From assembly GCA_018223415.1 (NCBI GenBank), contig JAGTTQ010000001.1:3831365-3895364 (forward strand): 64,000 bases of DNA, given 5' to 3'. The translations under genes and the position numbers were made by a program. The notes below the pieces were generated by a model, which made no database searches, was not told the DNA's origin, and worked only from the letters and a program-made list of their open reading frames with translations. This document shows positions 24,920 through 33,528 of this stretch, piece by piece. This DNA comes from Eubacteriaceae bacterium Marseille-Q4139. GTDB lineage: Bacteria; Bacillota; Clostridia; Lachnospirales; Lachnospiraceae. Positions within the stretch are counted from its first letter, which is position 1. The number at the start of each line of letters is the position of its first letter.

Positions 24920-25729
24920 CTATTCCATGTTCTCTGCCGCCGTAAAATATGCCAGCAGATTGCAGATGCTCATGAAGCCCAGCACCGAGTTGTAAAAAAA
25001 CATGTCATGGTTGTTGCAGGTGAGGACGATGGTTGCAGATGCGGCCGGCGGCGCCTCTGTCTTATCGGTGACGACAATCTGGGGGACGCGGTTCTTTTCC
25101 AGGAATTTTGTGGTGTTGACGAGGTGCTTGGCGTAGCCGGGAACGGAAAAGAGGATCACGGCGTCCTCCGGGCCGATGTGGCACATGTAGTCGTTGTAGA
25201 TGGCCCTGCTGACGTTTCCGAGATCTACGGCTTTGACTCCGATGGTTAAAAGGCGCCTTGTTAAATAGGAAGAAATGCCCGTCGTCAGCTCGTGGCCGAC
25301 TACATAAACCATGTTTGCGCCGCGGATGATGGAAACGGCCTCCTGGACGCGGTTTAAGGGAAAGGACGAATACGTTTTTTTCAGGACGTTTATTTCATTT
25401 TCCACGAACTCATGGAACAGCTTTTCCCTGTCCTCGGTCTCGTCCGCCTGCTTTCCGATCCAGTCGGTGATCCGCCCCAGGGTGTCTCCGCCGCTTAAGC
25501 GCACCTGGAGATGTTCCCGGAGCTGGCGTTTTAACTCCACGAAGCTGGAAAGCCCGATCCTTTTTGCGAACCGCAGGATCGTCACCTCCGTGACGCCGAG
25601 GGCCTCTGACATCTCCTTCAGGGAATAGAAGCAGACCTCGTCGGGGTATTTGAAAATATAGTCGGCAATGCGTTTCTGAGCCGGGCTCAGGGTCTCATAC
25701 CGTTCTGTAACTGCCTCCAGAATGTCCAT
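24920..25729 (-). CDS. RpiR/MurR-family transcriptional regulator
   Basis: A 269-residue regulator. The N-terminal 75 residues form the RpiR helix-turn-helix (EALGVTEVTILRFAKRIGLSSFVELK), and residues about 125-255 form a SIS sugar-phosphate-binding domain (VYVVGHELTTGISSYLTRRL, VILFSVPGYAKHLVNTTKF). AAAGGAG lies six bases before the ATG. It is upstream of dppA in the same direction and likely controls that operon. Because SIS domains sense phosphosugars, the transporter might carry wall-derived muropeptides; this is an inference. Confidence 0.88.
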   Translation of the reverse strand: MDILEAVTERYETLSPAQKRIADYIFKYPDEVCFYSLKEMSEALGVTEVTILRFAKRIGLSSFVELKRQLREHLQVRLSGGDTLGRITDWIGKQADETEDREKLFHEFVENEINVLKKTYSSFPLNRVQEAVSIIRGANMVYVVGHELTTGISSYLTRRLLTIGVKAVDLGNVSRAIYNDYMCHIGPEDAVILFSVPGYAKHLVNTTKFLEKNRVPQIVVTDKTEAPPAASATIVLTCNNHDMFFYNSVLGFMSICNLLAYFTAAENME

Positions 25730-25970
25730 CTTTTACTCCTTTATCGCTGTAATGTCTAATAAAATTTATTATAAGGGAGTCCGCGCGGAAAGTTCAAGCT
25801 TTTTTTGCGTTTTTTTCATATTTTCCTCCTTTTTTGATGGTTTTTCGTCTGTTTTCGTAAAAATAAGACGCTGCGCGCGGCATGCGCCCAGGCCGGAGGC
25901 TTTCATGCAATGGGGACTCTGTTTTCAGGCGGATAAAAAAGTGTGCGCTGCGGCGCACACTCGCGCCGGA

Positions 25971-26066
25971 GCGCGGCTGCGCCAGCAGCCATATTCCTCT
26001 GCGCGAAGTGCGCATCCTCGCGGAGCGTTTTATTTCATAGGACGCAATCTCCTATGAAATAAAAAA
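25971..26066. repeat. Dispersed hairpin repeat, copy 2
   Basis: This is the second copy of the element at 8261-8357. Here the last hairpin is perfect: TTTCATAGGA / TCCTATGAAA with seven-base loop (26033-26059). An extra perfect hairpin GGCTGC / GCAGCC lies at its left end. It again ends in the A-run of a terminator, that of leuS. Confidence 0.8.
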
Positions 26067-26103
26067 GGCGCCCTCTCCCAGGATGTCCCAGGGGGAAGGC
26101 GCC
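26061..26103 (-). terminator. Terminator of leuS
   Basis: The minus strand reads GGCGCC ... GGCGCC with partial pairing inside (CCCTGGG / CCTGGGAG region), followed by TTTTTTATTTC. The T-tract coincides with the end of repeat copy 2. Confidence 0.8.
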
Positions 26104-26111
26104 TCGGCCGT

Positions 26112-28523
26112 TTATTTTGCCACAATGTTGACAATCTTTTTCGGAACGTAGATTTCTTTTATGATGGTACCGGCAAGTTTTCCCTTTACGGCTTCTTTTC
26201 CGGCTGCAATCGCATCTTCTTTGGAGATGTCGGCCGGCACGGAGATGACGGCTCTCGTCTTTCCGTTTACCTGGACGGCGATTTCGATCTCATCGTCCTT
26301 CATGGCCTCCGCATCGCACTCCGGCCATGTCTGATGGAAGACGCTGTCGGTGCCGCCAAGGTCTCTCCAGAGCTCTTCGCCCAGATGCGGCGCAAACGGG
26401 GAAAGCAGAATCACAAAGGTCTTTAAGGTCTCTTTGTCGATGCCGCCTTCGGTCTTTGCCAGGTCAATCAGCTTGTTGTTGTACTCCATGAAGCCGGAGA
26501 CTACGGTATTTAAGCTGAACTGGTTGAAACGCGTCTCGATGTCGTAAACCAGCTTGTGACGCAGCTTCACCATTTCTTTCGTCTCTTTGACGTCTTTGTC
26601 CTTGCTTGTCATCACCAGGTTGTAGAAACGGTTCAAGAACCTGGCAACGCCCTCGATGCCGCGGTCATCCCACTCGGCATCCAGTTCCGGCGGGCCTACG
26701 AACAGCTCATAGAGGCGCAGGGCGTCGCAGCCGTAATCCCTCACCAAATCATCCGGGGAAACGACGTTTCCTTTGGACTTGCTCATCTTGATGCCGTTCT
26801 TTCCTGTAATCATGCCCTGGTTGAACAGCTTCTTGAAGGGCTCGTCAAAGTCGATGACGCCGATGTCATATAAGAACTTCGTATAGAACCTGGAATACAG
26901 AAGGTGAAGCACTGCGTGCTCGACGCCGCCGATGTACATATCCACCGGCAGGTACTTATCGGCCTTCTCTCTAGATACCAGCTCTTTGTCGTTTTTGTTG
27001 TCCACGTAGCGTAAGAAATACCAGGAGGAACCGGCCCACTGAGGCATGGTGTTGGTCTCTCTCTTTGCAGGGCTTCCGCAGCAGGGGCATGTGGTGTTGA
27101 CCCAGGAGTCGATGGCTGCAAGCGGGGATTCTCCTGTTCCCGTTGGCTGGTAGCTGTCCACCTCCGGAAGGGTCAGCGGAAGGTCTTCTTCCGGCACCGG
27201 CACATTGCCGCACTTCGGGCAGTGGATGATCGGGATCGGCTCGCCCCAGTAACGCTGACGGGAGAATACCCAGTCGCGCAGCTTGTAGTTTACGGTCTTA
27301 TGGCCGATGCCCATCTCTTCGATCATTAACGGCGCTTCCTTCTTTAAGACAGCGGATTCCATGCCGTTCCAGTCTCCGGAGTTGATCATGGTGCCGCTCG
27401 CCTCGGTGTAGGCCTCGGTCATGTTTTCAATTTCTTTCCCGTCCTTGGCGATAACCTGGATGATCGGGATATCAAATTTCTTTGCGAATTCAAAGTCACG
27501 GTCGTCGTGGGCCGGAACGCACATGATGGCGCCTGTTCCGTAGTCGGCCAGGACGTAGTCGGACAGCCAGATCGGGATCTTCTTGCCGTTTAACGGGTTC
27601 ACGGCGTAGGAGCCGGTGAAGACGCCGGTCTTTTCCTTGTCCTGGAGACGGTCGACGTTGGATTTCATGGAAGCGTCGAAGATGTATTTTTCGACGGCCT
27701 CTCTCGTCTCGTCGGTGGCAAGGCTCTTTGCTAATTTATGCTCCGGTGCAAGCACCATAAAGGTGGCGCCGTGGAGCGTGTCGGGACGCGTCGTGTAAAC
27801 CGTGATCTTCTCTTCTCTTCCGTCCACCGGGAAATCTACCTCGGCGCCGTAGGATTTTCCGATCCAGTCGGTCTGCATCTTCTTTACTTTTTCCGGCCAG
27901 TCCAGCTTATCCAGGTCGTTTAAGAGACGGTCTGCATAAGCCGTGATTTTTAACATCCACTGGCGCAGGTTCTTTTTCGTAACCGGCGTTCCGCAGCGCT
28001 CGCAGCAGCCGTTTACAACTTCCTCGTTGGCAAGTCCTGTCTTACAGGACGGGCACCAGTTGATCGGGAATTCTTTCTCGTAGGCCAGGCCTTTTTTGAA
28101 CATCTGGACGAAGATCCACTGGGTCCATTTGTAAAAGGCCGGATCCGTCGTGTTGACTTCCATGTCCCAGTCGTAGATCGCGGCGATCTCCTGGATCTGC
28201 TTTTTGATGTTCTTCACGTTTTCTGCCGTGGATTTTGCCGGATGGACGCCCATTTTAATGGCGTAGTTCTCAGCCGGAAGGCCGAAGGCATCCCAGCCCA
28301 TCGGATGAATCACGTATTTTCCGCGAAGGAGCTGGTAGCGGCTCCAGACGTCGGAGATGACATAACCTCTCCAGTGGCCCACATGAAGGCCGCTGCCGGA
28401 CGGATACGGGAACATATCCAGGCAGTAATATTTTTCTTTTTTCCCATCATTGACATTGATCGGGTCCTTTTCCCAGTTCTCACGCCACTTTTTTTCGATG
28501 GCAGTGTGATTGTACTGTGCCAT
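26112..28523 (-). CDS. leuS: Leucyl-tRNA synthetase
   Basis: An 803-residue class I synthetase of normal bacterial length. It has the HIGH-type motif PYPSGSGLHVGHWRGYV (about 42-58), a CP1 editing domain (about 220-400), a zinc-like CPKC/CPCC pair near 435 and 485, and the KMSKS motif GIKMSKSKGN (about 575). The start at 28523 follows GGAGG nine bases upstream; the longer open frame runs back into the T-box leader. Expression is expected to respond to uncharged tRNA-Leu through that leader. Confidence 0.97.
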   Translation of the reverse strand: MAQYNHTAIEKKWRENWEKDPINVNDGKKEKYYCLDMFPYPSGSGLHVGHWRGYVISDVWSRYQLLRGKYVIHPMGWDAFGLPAENYAIKMGVHPAKSTAENVKNIKKQIQEIAAIYDWDMEVNTTDPAFYKWTQWIFVQMFKKGLAYEKEFPINWCPSCKTGLANEEVVNGCCERCGTPVTKKNLRQWMLKITAYADRLLNDLDKLDWPEKVKKMQTDWIGKSYGAEVDFPVDGREEKITVYTTRPDTLHGATFMVLAPEHKLAKSLATDETREAVEKYIFDASMKSNVDRLQDKEKTGVFTGSYAVNPLNGKKIPIWLSDYVLADYGTGAIMCVPAHDDRDFEFAKKFDIPIIQVIAKDGKEIENMTEAYTEASGTMINSGDWNGMESAVLKKEAPLMIEEMGIGHKTVNYKLRDWVFSRQRYWGEPIPIIHCPKCGNVPVPEEDLPLTLPEVDSYQPTGTGESPLAAIDSWVNTTCPCCGSPAKRETNTMPQWAGSSWYFLRYVDNKNDKELVSREKADKYLPVDMYIGGVEHAVLHLLYSRFYTKFLYDIGVIDFDEPFKKLFNQGMITGKNGIKMSKSKGNVVSPDDLVRDYGCDALRLYELFVGPPELDAEWDDRGIEGVARFLNRFYNLVMTSKDKDVKETKEMVKLRHKLVYDIETRFNQFSLNTVVSGFMEYNNKLIDLAKTEGGIDKETLKTFVILLSPFAPHLGEELWRDLGGTDSVFHQTWPECDAEAMKDDEIEIAVQVNGKTRAVISVPADISKEDAIAAGKEAVKGKLAGTIIKEIYVPKKIVNIVAK

Positions 28524-28592
28524 GACGTTTCCTCCATTCTGATCGTTGAAAAACTCTCCCTGTATTGAAATCGTGTGCGCCGGGCGCACCCT

Positions 28593-28860
28593 GTGGAATA
28601 AAAAAGCCCCTGTCTCTTTTATATAGAGACGTGGGGGCTTAAACTCACGCGGTACCACTCTATTTCATACGGCGTCTGCCGCATGCTCTCGTTTCCTGGT
28701 AACGGTCGGACCGGCGTTGCCTACGCAGGAGAGCTTCTCCCTTCAGCAAGCTACTTGGAGGCCAGTTCAAAAGCATTCCGGAGCTGCCTCGCACCGCCCG
28801 GCAGTTCTCTGATCCTTCCCGCTTCCTACTCTTCCTCTTCAGCGTATTTGCACTGGTTTG
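28593..28860 (-). promoter_or_regulatory. leuS T-box: T-box riboswitch leader of leuS
   Basis: On the minus strand the leader has the stem I features AGTA and CAGAGA, a GCCGGGCGGTGCGAGGCAGC apical segment, and the conserved T-box GAGTGGTACCGCG. A terminator stem follows (AGCCCC, then GTCTC / GAGAC, then GGGGCTTTTTTATT). A leucine CUC triplet lies in the expected specifier region (GGCCTCCAAG), although its exact register is not certain. Uncharged tRNA would pair with the TGG of the T-box and prevent termination. Confidence 0.92.
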
Positions 28861-28861
28861 T

Positions 28862-28890
28862 AATTTATCATAAATTGGCGGGCGTGTCAA
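28862..28890 (-). promoter_or_regulatory. Sigma-A promoter of leuS
   Basis: Perfect TTGACA, 17 bases, TAAATT on the minus strand, just upstream of the T-box leader and only 20 bases after the stop of the DUF47 gene. Confidence 0.85.
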
Positions 28891-28909
28891 GGGTGCGGGG
28901 CGGGGGAAT

Positions 28910-29533
28910 TTAGGAATTCTTCATCACAACGCCCTCCACCACATCGGCGGCATGCTCGCAGGCGTCGGCGCATTTTTCCAGATAGCTGTAAATTTCCCGC
29001 CATGCGATGATTTCCAGCACATCCTTTTCCTCGCTGTGCAGGGCACGCATGTTGGCGATGTAGAGGCGGTCGGCCTCCTCCTCCAGGGAGTTGATCCGGA
29101 TAATCCGGTCTTTCAGCTCCTTGGAGCGGCGGAAGTTGGCAAACTCCCTCATCAGGCCGCAGATTTCCTCGCAGCAGCGGATGACGATATCCAGCATCTC
29201 AAGCGCCTCCGGGCGGATTTTGCTCACGTTGTTGATGTAAATGCGGATGAATACCTCTTCGATTTTATCGGTCAGGTTGTCGATCTGCTGGCTTAAGGAT
29301 GCGATGTCCTCCCGCTCAATGGGCGTGATGAATGCCTTCACCAGCTTGTCGTTTAATTCATGCTTTTTCTCGTCTGCCGCATGCTCGATGGCATGGAGCT
29401 CATCCAGCCGTTTTTTCGTCTCCTCCGGGCGGAAATCGGAAAGGATATCTTTTAACAGGTGGGCAGCCTGGCTGGAAAATTCCGCGCAGGTAATGAAGTT
29501 CTGGAAATAAAAATCGTCCTGTTTTTTTGCCAT
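28910..29533 (-). CDS. DUF47-family (PhoU-like) phosphate-transport accessory protein
   Basis: A 207-residue, all-helical protein of the DUF47 family. Conserved acidic helix motifs are seen in LHAIEHAADEKKHEL (about 45-59) and in NSLEEEADRLYIANM (about 148-162). These resemble the metal-binding helices of PhoU. It follows the PiT transporter gene by 21 bases, the usual arrangement, and probably controls its transport activity. No membrane segment is present. Confidence 0.9.
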   Translation of the reverse strand: MAKKQDDFYFQNFITCAEFSSQAAHLLKDILSDFRPEETKKRLDELHAIEHAADEKKHELNDKLVKAFITPIEREDIASLSQQIDNLTDKIEEVFIRIYINNVSKIRPEALEMLDIVIRCCEEICGLMREFANFRRSKELKDRIIRINSLEEEADRLYIANMRALHSEEKDVLEIIAWREIYSYLEKCADACEHAADVVEGVVMKNS

Positions 29534-29554
29534 GGTTTTTCTCCTTCTACTCTT

Positions 29555-30607
29555 TTAAAAAACGAACATGAATATTTTCGCCATGATGAAGCTGATCAGG
29601 CCGCAGCCCGGGAATGTGAAAATCCAGGTCAGCATCATGTCTTTTACGACGCCGAAATTGATGGCGGAGACGCGTTTTACGGCTCCGACGCCCATGATGG
29701 CGCTGGTTTTGGTGTGGGTCGTAGACACCGGGATGCCGAGAAGGCTGGAATAAAGAAGGCAGATGGCTCCGGCCACATCGGCGGAAAAGCCCTGATAGCG
29801 CTCTAATTTTACCATATCCATGCCGACGGATTTGATGATTTTCTCACCGCCGACGCTGGTTCCCAGAGCCATGACGACGCTGCACAAAAGCATGAGCCAG
29901 ATGGGGATTTCCATGCCGCTTACGGAGTTCTTCCCGTGGGCGAAGGCGGCGCCTAAAAAGAGGACGCCGATGAATTTCTGGCCGTCCTGTGCCCCGTGCA
30001 TGAAGCTCATGGCCGCGGCGCCGGCGATCTGGGCGTATCCGAAGACCTGGTTCGTCTTCCTGCGGTCCATCTCCCGGCAAATTATGGTGATGGCGCGGCA
30101 GACGAGCCAGCCGGTTAAGAAGCCCAGAACGAGGCTTAAAACAAGGCCGTAAAGCACTTTCACCCATTCTGCGCCGTTGATGCCGCCGATTCCGTGCTGG
30201 ATCGCTATGGCGGCGCCGGAAAGTCCTGCGATGAGGCTGTGGCTTTCACTTGTGGGGATGCCGAAGTAAGAGGCGCCCACGCTGTACACGACGATGGATA
30301 AAAGGGCCGCGCACAGGGCGATCAATGCATTCTGGGTGCTGTCTCCGAAGTCCACCATGTTGCTGATGGTGGAGGCCACGGAGCTGTTGATCTGCGTCAT
30401 GATGAAAACGCCCAGGAAGTTAAAAAAGGCGCTCATGAGGATGGCTTTTCTGGCGCTTAAGCAGCGCGTCGTCACGCAGGTTGCGATGGCGTTGGGGGCG
30501 TCCGTCCATCCGTTTACGAAGATCACGCCGAGGGTGAAGATGGTCGTAACGAGAAGGGCCGGATTCCCCAGGGTTTCCCTCAGAAAGCCGAGAAATGATA
30601 AGTCCAT
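29555..30607 (-). CDS. pit: PiT-family inorganic phosphate transporter
   Basis: A 350-residue membrane protein with about ten segments. The two family signatures are present: NGWTDAPNAIATCVTTRCLS near residue 31, and LGIPVSTTHTKTSAIMGVG near residue 295. It should move phosphate as a metal-phosphate complex with a cation. The start at 30607 follows GGAAAGGAAACAGG; an upstream in-frame start at 30655 would lie inside the terminator region. It is followed by the DUF47 gene, and a long leader with a terminator precedes it. Confidence 0.9.
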   Translation of the reverse strand: MDLSFLGFLRETLGNPALLVTTIFTLGVIFVNGWTDAPNAIATCVTTRCLSARKAILMSAFFNFLGVFIMTQINSSVASTISNMVDFGDSTQNALIALCAALLSIVVYSVGASYFGIPTSESHSLIAGLSGAAIAIQHGIGGINGAEWVKVLYGLVLSLVLGFLTGWLVCRAITIICREMDRRKTNQVFGYAQIAGAAAMSFMHGAQDGQKFIGVLFLGAAFAHGKNSVSGMEIPIWLMLLCSVVMALGTSVGGEKIIKSVGMDMVKLERYQGFSADVAGAICLLYSSLLGIPVSTTHTKTSAIMGVGAVKRVSAINFGVVKDMMLTWIFTFPGCGLISFIMAKIFMFVF

Positions 30608-30655
30608 ATCCTGTTTCCTTTCCTGTTTTTCTGTTCCGTTTTCTGCACGATACAC

Positions 30656-30699
30656 AAAAAGGTACGGCCCGCAGGCGATGAAAGCCCCCGGACTGTACC
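30656..30699 (-). terminator. Attenuator-like terminator in the phosphate-transporter leader
   Basis: GGTAC ... GTACC with additional GC pairs inside is followed on the minus strand by TTTTTGTG. It lies between the predicted promoter and the PiT start codon, so it should stop transcription before the gene unless it is prevented from forming. Confidence 0.65.
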
Positions 30700-30702
30700 T
30701 TT

Positions 30703-30741
30703 TTATAAACTATGACATTGGCAAGCGATACGTCTGCTCAT
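30703..30741 (-). CDS. Possible 12-residue leader peptide
   Basis: ATG after AAAAGGAG encodes MSRRIACQCHSL and stops directly before the attenuator hairpin. Position and ribosome site are as expected of a leader peptide, but a frame this short can occur by chance. No single amino acid is strongly repeated. Confidence 0.35.
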   Translation of the reverse strand: MSRRIACQCHSL

Positions 30742-30808
30742 CAGGCAGGCACTCCTTTTCCAGTAATGACAACGTAAAATCTATGTAATATCCGTGCAAA
30801 ACAAATTT

Positions 30809-30837
30809 AGGTTATCATATTCAGGAAAGGAAGTCAA
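30809..30837 (-). promoter_or_regulatory. Probable promoter of the PiT-DUF47 operon
   Basis: TTGACT, 17 bases, TAACCT on the minus strand. The transcript would have a leader of about 190 bases that includes the short frame and the terminator. Confidence 0.6.
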
Positions 30838-30930
30838 TGATTGGCAGAATTTCTTAACATTTCCTAGCAGCAGCCCGGGACGGAGCTTCCGCCCGGCCAA
30901 TTATGAATGGCTGCAAACCTGCACTTTGGG

Positions 30931-31074
30931 TCATTCCGTCTCCATGGCCGTGATTTCTGTTTCGATCTGCTGCGGTCTGCCCGCTGTACCGGCGTCCCGG
31001 ACTGCGTACAGGGTGCCGACGATTCCCATGATGCAGAGGACAATGGCCGCGAGGCGTTTCTGGCTTTTTTCCAT
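30931..31074 (-). CDS. 47-residue single-span membrane protein
   Basis: A short frame with GAAGGAG before the ATG. It reads MEKSQKRLAAIVLCIMG, then a second hydrophobic stretch ending GTLYAV, and then a polar, acidic tail. One membrane span with the C-terminus outside or inside is likely. It begins 16 bases after the stop of the 117-residue membrane-protein gene, so the two form a unit. The function is unknown. Confidence 0.6.
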   Translation of the reverse strand: MEKSQKRLAAIVLCIMGIVGTLYAVRDAGTAGRPQQIETEITAMETE

Positions 31075-31090
31075 GTTTCCCATCTCCTTC

Positions 31091-31444
31091 TTATGCGCGC
31101 TCCAGCAGCTTTTTTACGATTTTTCCAACCGCAAAGCCAAGCAGGAGTCCAAAAAATTCGGCGGCAAGGTACATCAGAAGATAAAAGCCCAGGGCCGCCC
31201 AGTCATTTATGGTAATCCAGTATTCCGGAAGAAAGGCCAGCGCGCCGAAAGCCAGATATAAAAAACTCATGCCCTTTTTAAGCCCGCAGAAAAATGAGCA
31301 GAGAAACACGGCTGCCGGCATCACTGCCAGCATGACGATGATGGCGCTCGTGTCGTTATTGATAAACAGCGGGCAGCCGTAATAAATCATCACGAGCACC
31401 ATCCCGTAGGGAAGAATTTCTTCGATTCGCTTTTTTATGTCCAT
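31091..31444 (-). CDS. Hypothetical membrane protein, 117 residues
   Basis: The start at 31444 follows GAGAGG and excludes 35 codons of a longer open frame. The product has four hydrophobic segments, beginning after MDIKKRIEEILPYGM, and ends with a short basic tail (GKIVKKLLERA). No conserved motif is recognised. A structured leader with three GC-rich hairpins lies between the predicted promoter and the start. Confidence 0.7.
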   Translation of the reverse strand: MDIKKRIEEILPYGMVLVMIYYGCPLFINNDTSAIIVMLAVMPAAVFLCSFFCGLKKGMSFLYLAFGALAFLPEYWITINDWAALGFYLLMYLAAEFFGLLLGFAVGKIVKKLLERA

Positions 31445-31586
31445 GATTTGCCTCTCTTTTGCCTGCCGCCAGGGACGTCCCGGACGGCAGGTTTGCTTTT
31501 TGACCCTGAGGATTGCGGGAGCACGTCGTGCGGAGCAATCCGGTATCATGGGGCAAAATACCTTTTGGCCCCAACATCTTTTGAGA

Positions 31587-31616
31587 AGTATAGCACAGGA
31601 TGCGAAAATTTGCCAG
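31587..31616 (-). promoter_or_regulatory. Possible promoter for the small membrane-protein pair
   Basis: CTGGCA, 18 bases, TATACT on the minus strand. The downstream leader of about 140 bases includes the pairs GGGGCCAAAAGG / TTTTGCCCC, GGATTGC / GCAATCC and CCTGCCG / CGGCAGG. Confidence 0.45.
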
Positions 31617-31634
31617 ACGGAAAATGCGGGGCGG

Positions 31635-33257
31635 CTACTGGGGAGTTTGCGGCGCTGTGTAAACAGTCTCTCCGTCCTTTATGGTTTCCAGCACGCGGAT
31701 ATCGCGGATTTCCATGGGCGGGACTTCCAACGGGGAGCGATCCAGGATTACCAGATCGGCGCGTTTCCCTTCATCGATGCTGCCTTTTTCGTGTTCCTCA
31801 AAATATTCGTAGGCTGCGTCAATGGTTACGGCCCTGAGCGCCTCGTAGGCAGAAATCCGCTGGTCTTCCCCGATAATGTTTCCGCCGCGGCTTAAACGGT
31901 TTACGGCGCACCAGACGGAATGGAGCATGTCCGGCTTTGTGACCGGCGTGTCCTGGTGGAAATTCACCTTCACGCCGCGGTCCAGGGCATCCCTTGCCGG
32001 GCTTATGTGGTTTCCGCGTTTCTCACCGAAATTTTTCACATGGATATCGCCCCAGAACCAGACGTGGCCGATGAAAATTGACGCAATCATGCCGATTTTT
32101 GCCATGCGGTCAAGCTGGTCGTTCCGCACAGTCTGGCAGTGGATCATGACCGGGCGCAGGTCGTTTGTGTTTTTTGTCTTTTCCAGGGCTTTCTCATAGG
32201 CGTTCAGGAACTGGTCACCTGCCGCATCGCCGTTGCAGTGCACCAGAATCTGACGGTTCTCCGAAACGGCACGCATCATGTGCTCTTCCACTTCCTCGTC
32301 AGTCATCCACGGATAGCCGCAGTAGCCCTCTTCTCCGCCCAGGTACGGCTCTGTCATCCAGGCCGAGCGGCCCTGGGGCGAGCCGTCTAACACCAGCTTG
32401 TAGCCGCCGATTTTCACGCGGTTTCTGTACGTTCTGTATGTTTCCCCATACGCTTCCATGAGGGCCGCGCCGCCGGTGCTGAGCTGCGGATATGCCACAA
32501 CATCCAGCTTTAACATCTTATTTTCTGCCATCCAATCCAGGGTTTTCATGTCTTCCGAAGCGGTGGCGCCGTCCTGGGCTGTTGTGACGCCATGCTCCAG
32601 GTACATGGTCTGGATCGCATCGTACATGCGGGAGCTGTCCTGGCTTACGCGGCCGGCGACTGCTCCCTGAAGAAGGCGCACGCCCATCTCTTCCACATAT
32701 CCGCTCGGCTCCCTTCCGCCGGGAAGGCGCTCGATGAGGCCTCCTGCCACATCCGGGGTGTTTTCATCCATACCGGCCAGAGCCAGAGCGGCACTGTTGG
32801 CGCAGGCCAGATGGGCCGAGACATGAAGGATCAGGATCGGGATTTCCGTGCTCACCTGGTCGAGGACGCGCTTGTCTGGCTGGGCCTGTTCTTTTAAGAA
32901 GTTGTGGTCGTATCCGAAGCCAATCACGGCCTGGTCTTTCGTGACGGCGTTTTTCCGGATGTATTCCTTCAGAACCCGGATGATGTCGGCGAAGGATGAG
33001 CAGTCCGACAGGTCCGCGTACAGCGCCATTTTTGCGTTCATGACGAAATGGCTGTGGGGGTCTATGAATGCCGGCAGCAGGCAGCGGCCGGCCAGGTCGA
33101 CTTTTTTGACATCAGAAGATGCGGCTGCCTCGAGTTCCTCCAGGGCGCCGACTTTGGCGATGCGTCCGTCTTTTATGAGGACGGCTTCCGGGTTGTGGGA
33201 TGGGGGTGTTGGGGTGGATAGGGTGAGGATTTGGCCGTTGTAGTATAGGGTTTCCAT
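31635..33257 (-). CDS. YtcJ-type amidohydrolase (amidohydrolase family 3)
   Basis: A 540-residue metal-dependent hydrolase. The metal ligands are in DPHSHFVMNAK (about residue 70), with further histidines in ILVHCNGDAAGDQF and VMIHCQTVRNDQ (about 315-365), and the late acid in NFHQDTPVTKPD (about 440). The C-terminal strand DLVILDRSPLEVPP is typical of the family. The natural substrate, probably an amide or N-acyl compound, cannot be predicted. The start follows AAAGGAGG. It is the last ordinary chromosomal gene before the repeat and mobile-element zone. Confidence 0.88.
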   Translation of the reverse strand: METLYYNGQILTLSTPTPPSHNPEAVLIKDGRIAKVGALEELEAAASSDVKKVDLAGRCLLPAFIDPHSHFVMNAKMALYADLSDCSSFADIIRVLKEYIRKNAVTKDQAVIGFGYDHNFLKEQAQPDKRVLDQVSTEIPILILHVSAHLACANSAALALAGMDENTPDVAGGLIERLPGGREPSGYVEEMGVRLLQGAVAGRVSQDSSRMYDAIQTMYLEHGVTTAQDGATASEDMKTLDWMAENKMLKLDVVAYPQLSTGGAALMEAYGETYRTYRNRVKIGGYKLVLDGSPQGRSAWMTEPYLGGEEGYCGYPWMTDEEVEEHMMRAVSENRQILVHCNGDAAGDQFLNAYEKALEKTKNTNDLRPVMIHCQTVRNDQLDRMAKIGMIASIFIGHVWFWGDIHVKNFGEKRGNHISPARDALDRGVKVNFHQDTPVTKPDMLHSVWCAVNRLSRGGNIIGEDQRISAYEALRAVTIDAAYEYFEEHEKGSIDEGKRADLVILDRSPLEVPPMEIRDIRVLETIKDGETVYTAPQTPQ

Positions 33258-33528
33258 GAATGTTATGCCTCCTTTATTGAATGGGAAAATTGGGGGTCTA
33301 CGGGTAGGATGGACGGGTGAGGCGAGGAGTATGCATGAAGAGCGGGATGTTTTGGGCCGGTATGAGGAATTTGGGGCGGAACACTGGAGATAAATGTTCG
33401 GCCGGCCTTCTTTCCTGGACGTGCATGCATCTATGGGGCATCGGATGATTGGGGCAAATTGGCACAGATTAACGCTGTGGTTGGTATGTGGTATCAGGTT
33501 CATGTGCAGGCATGAAACTGCTGTCTGG
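33258..33528. other. Non-coding stretch upstream of the amidohydrolase gene
   Basis: I see no gene, strong promoter or repeat here. The plus strand is G-rich and purine-biased, unlike its neighbours. The amidohydrolase ribosome site lies at its left edge and the tandem repeat begins at its right edge. Confidence 0.5.
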
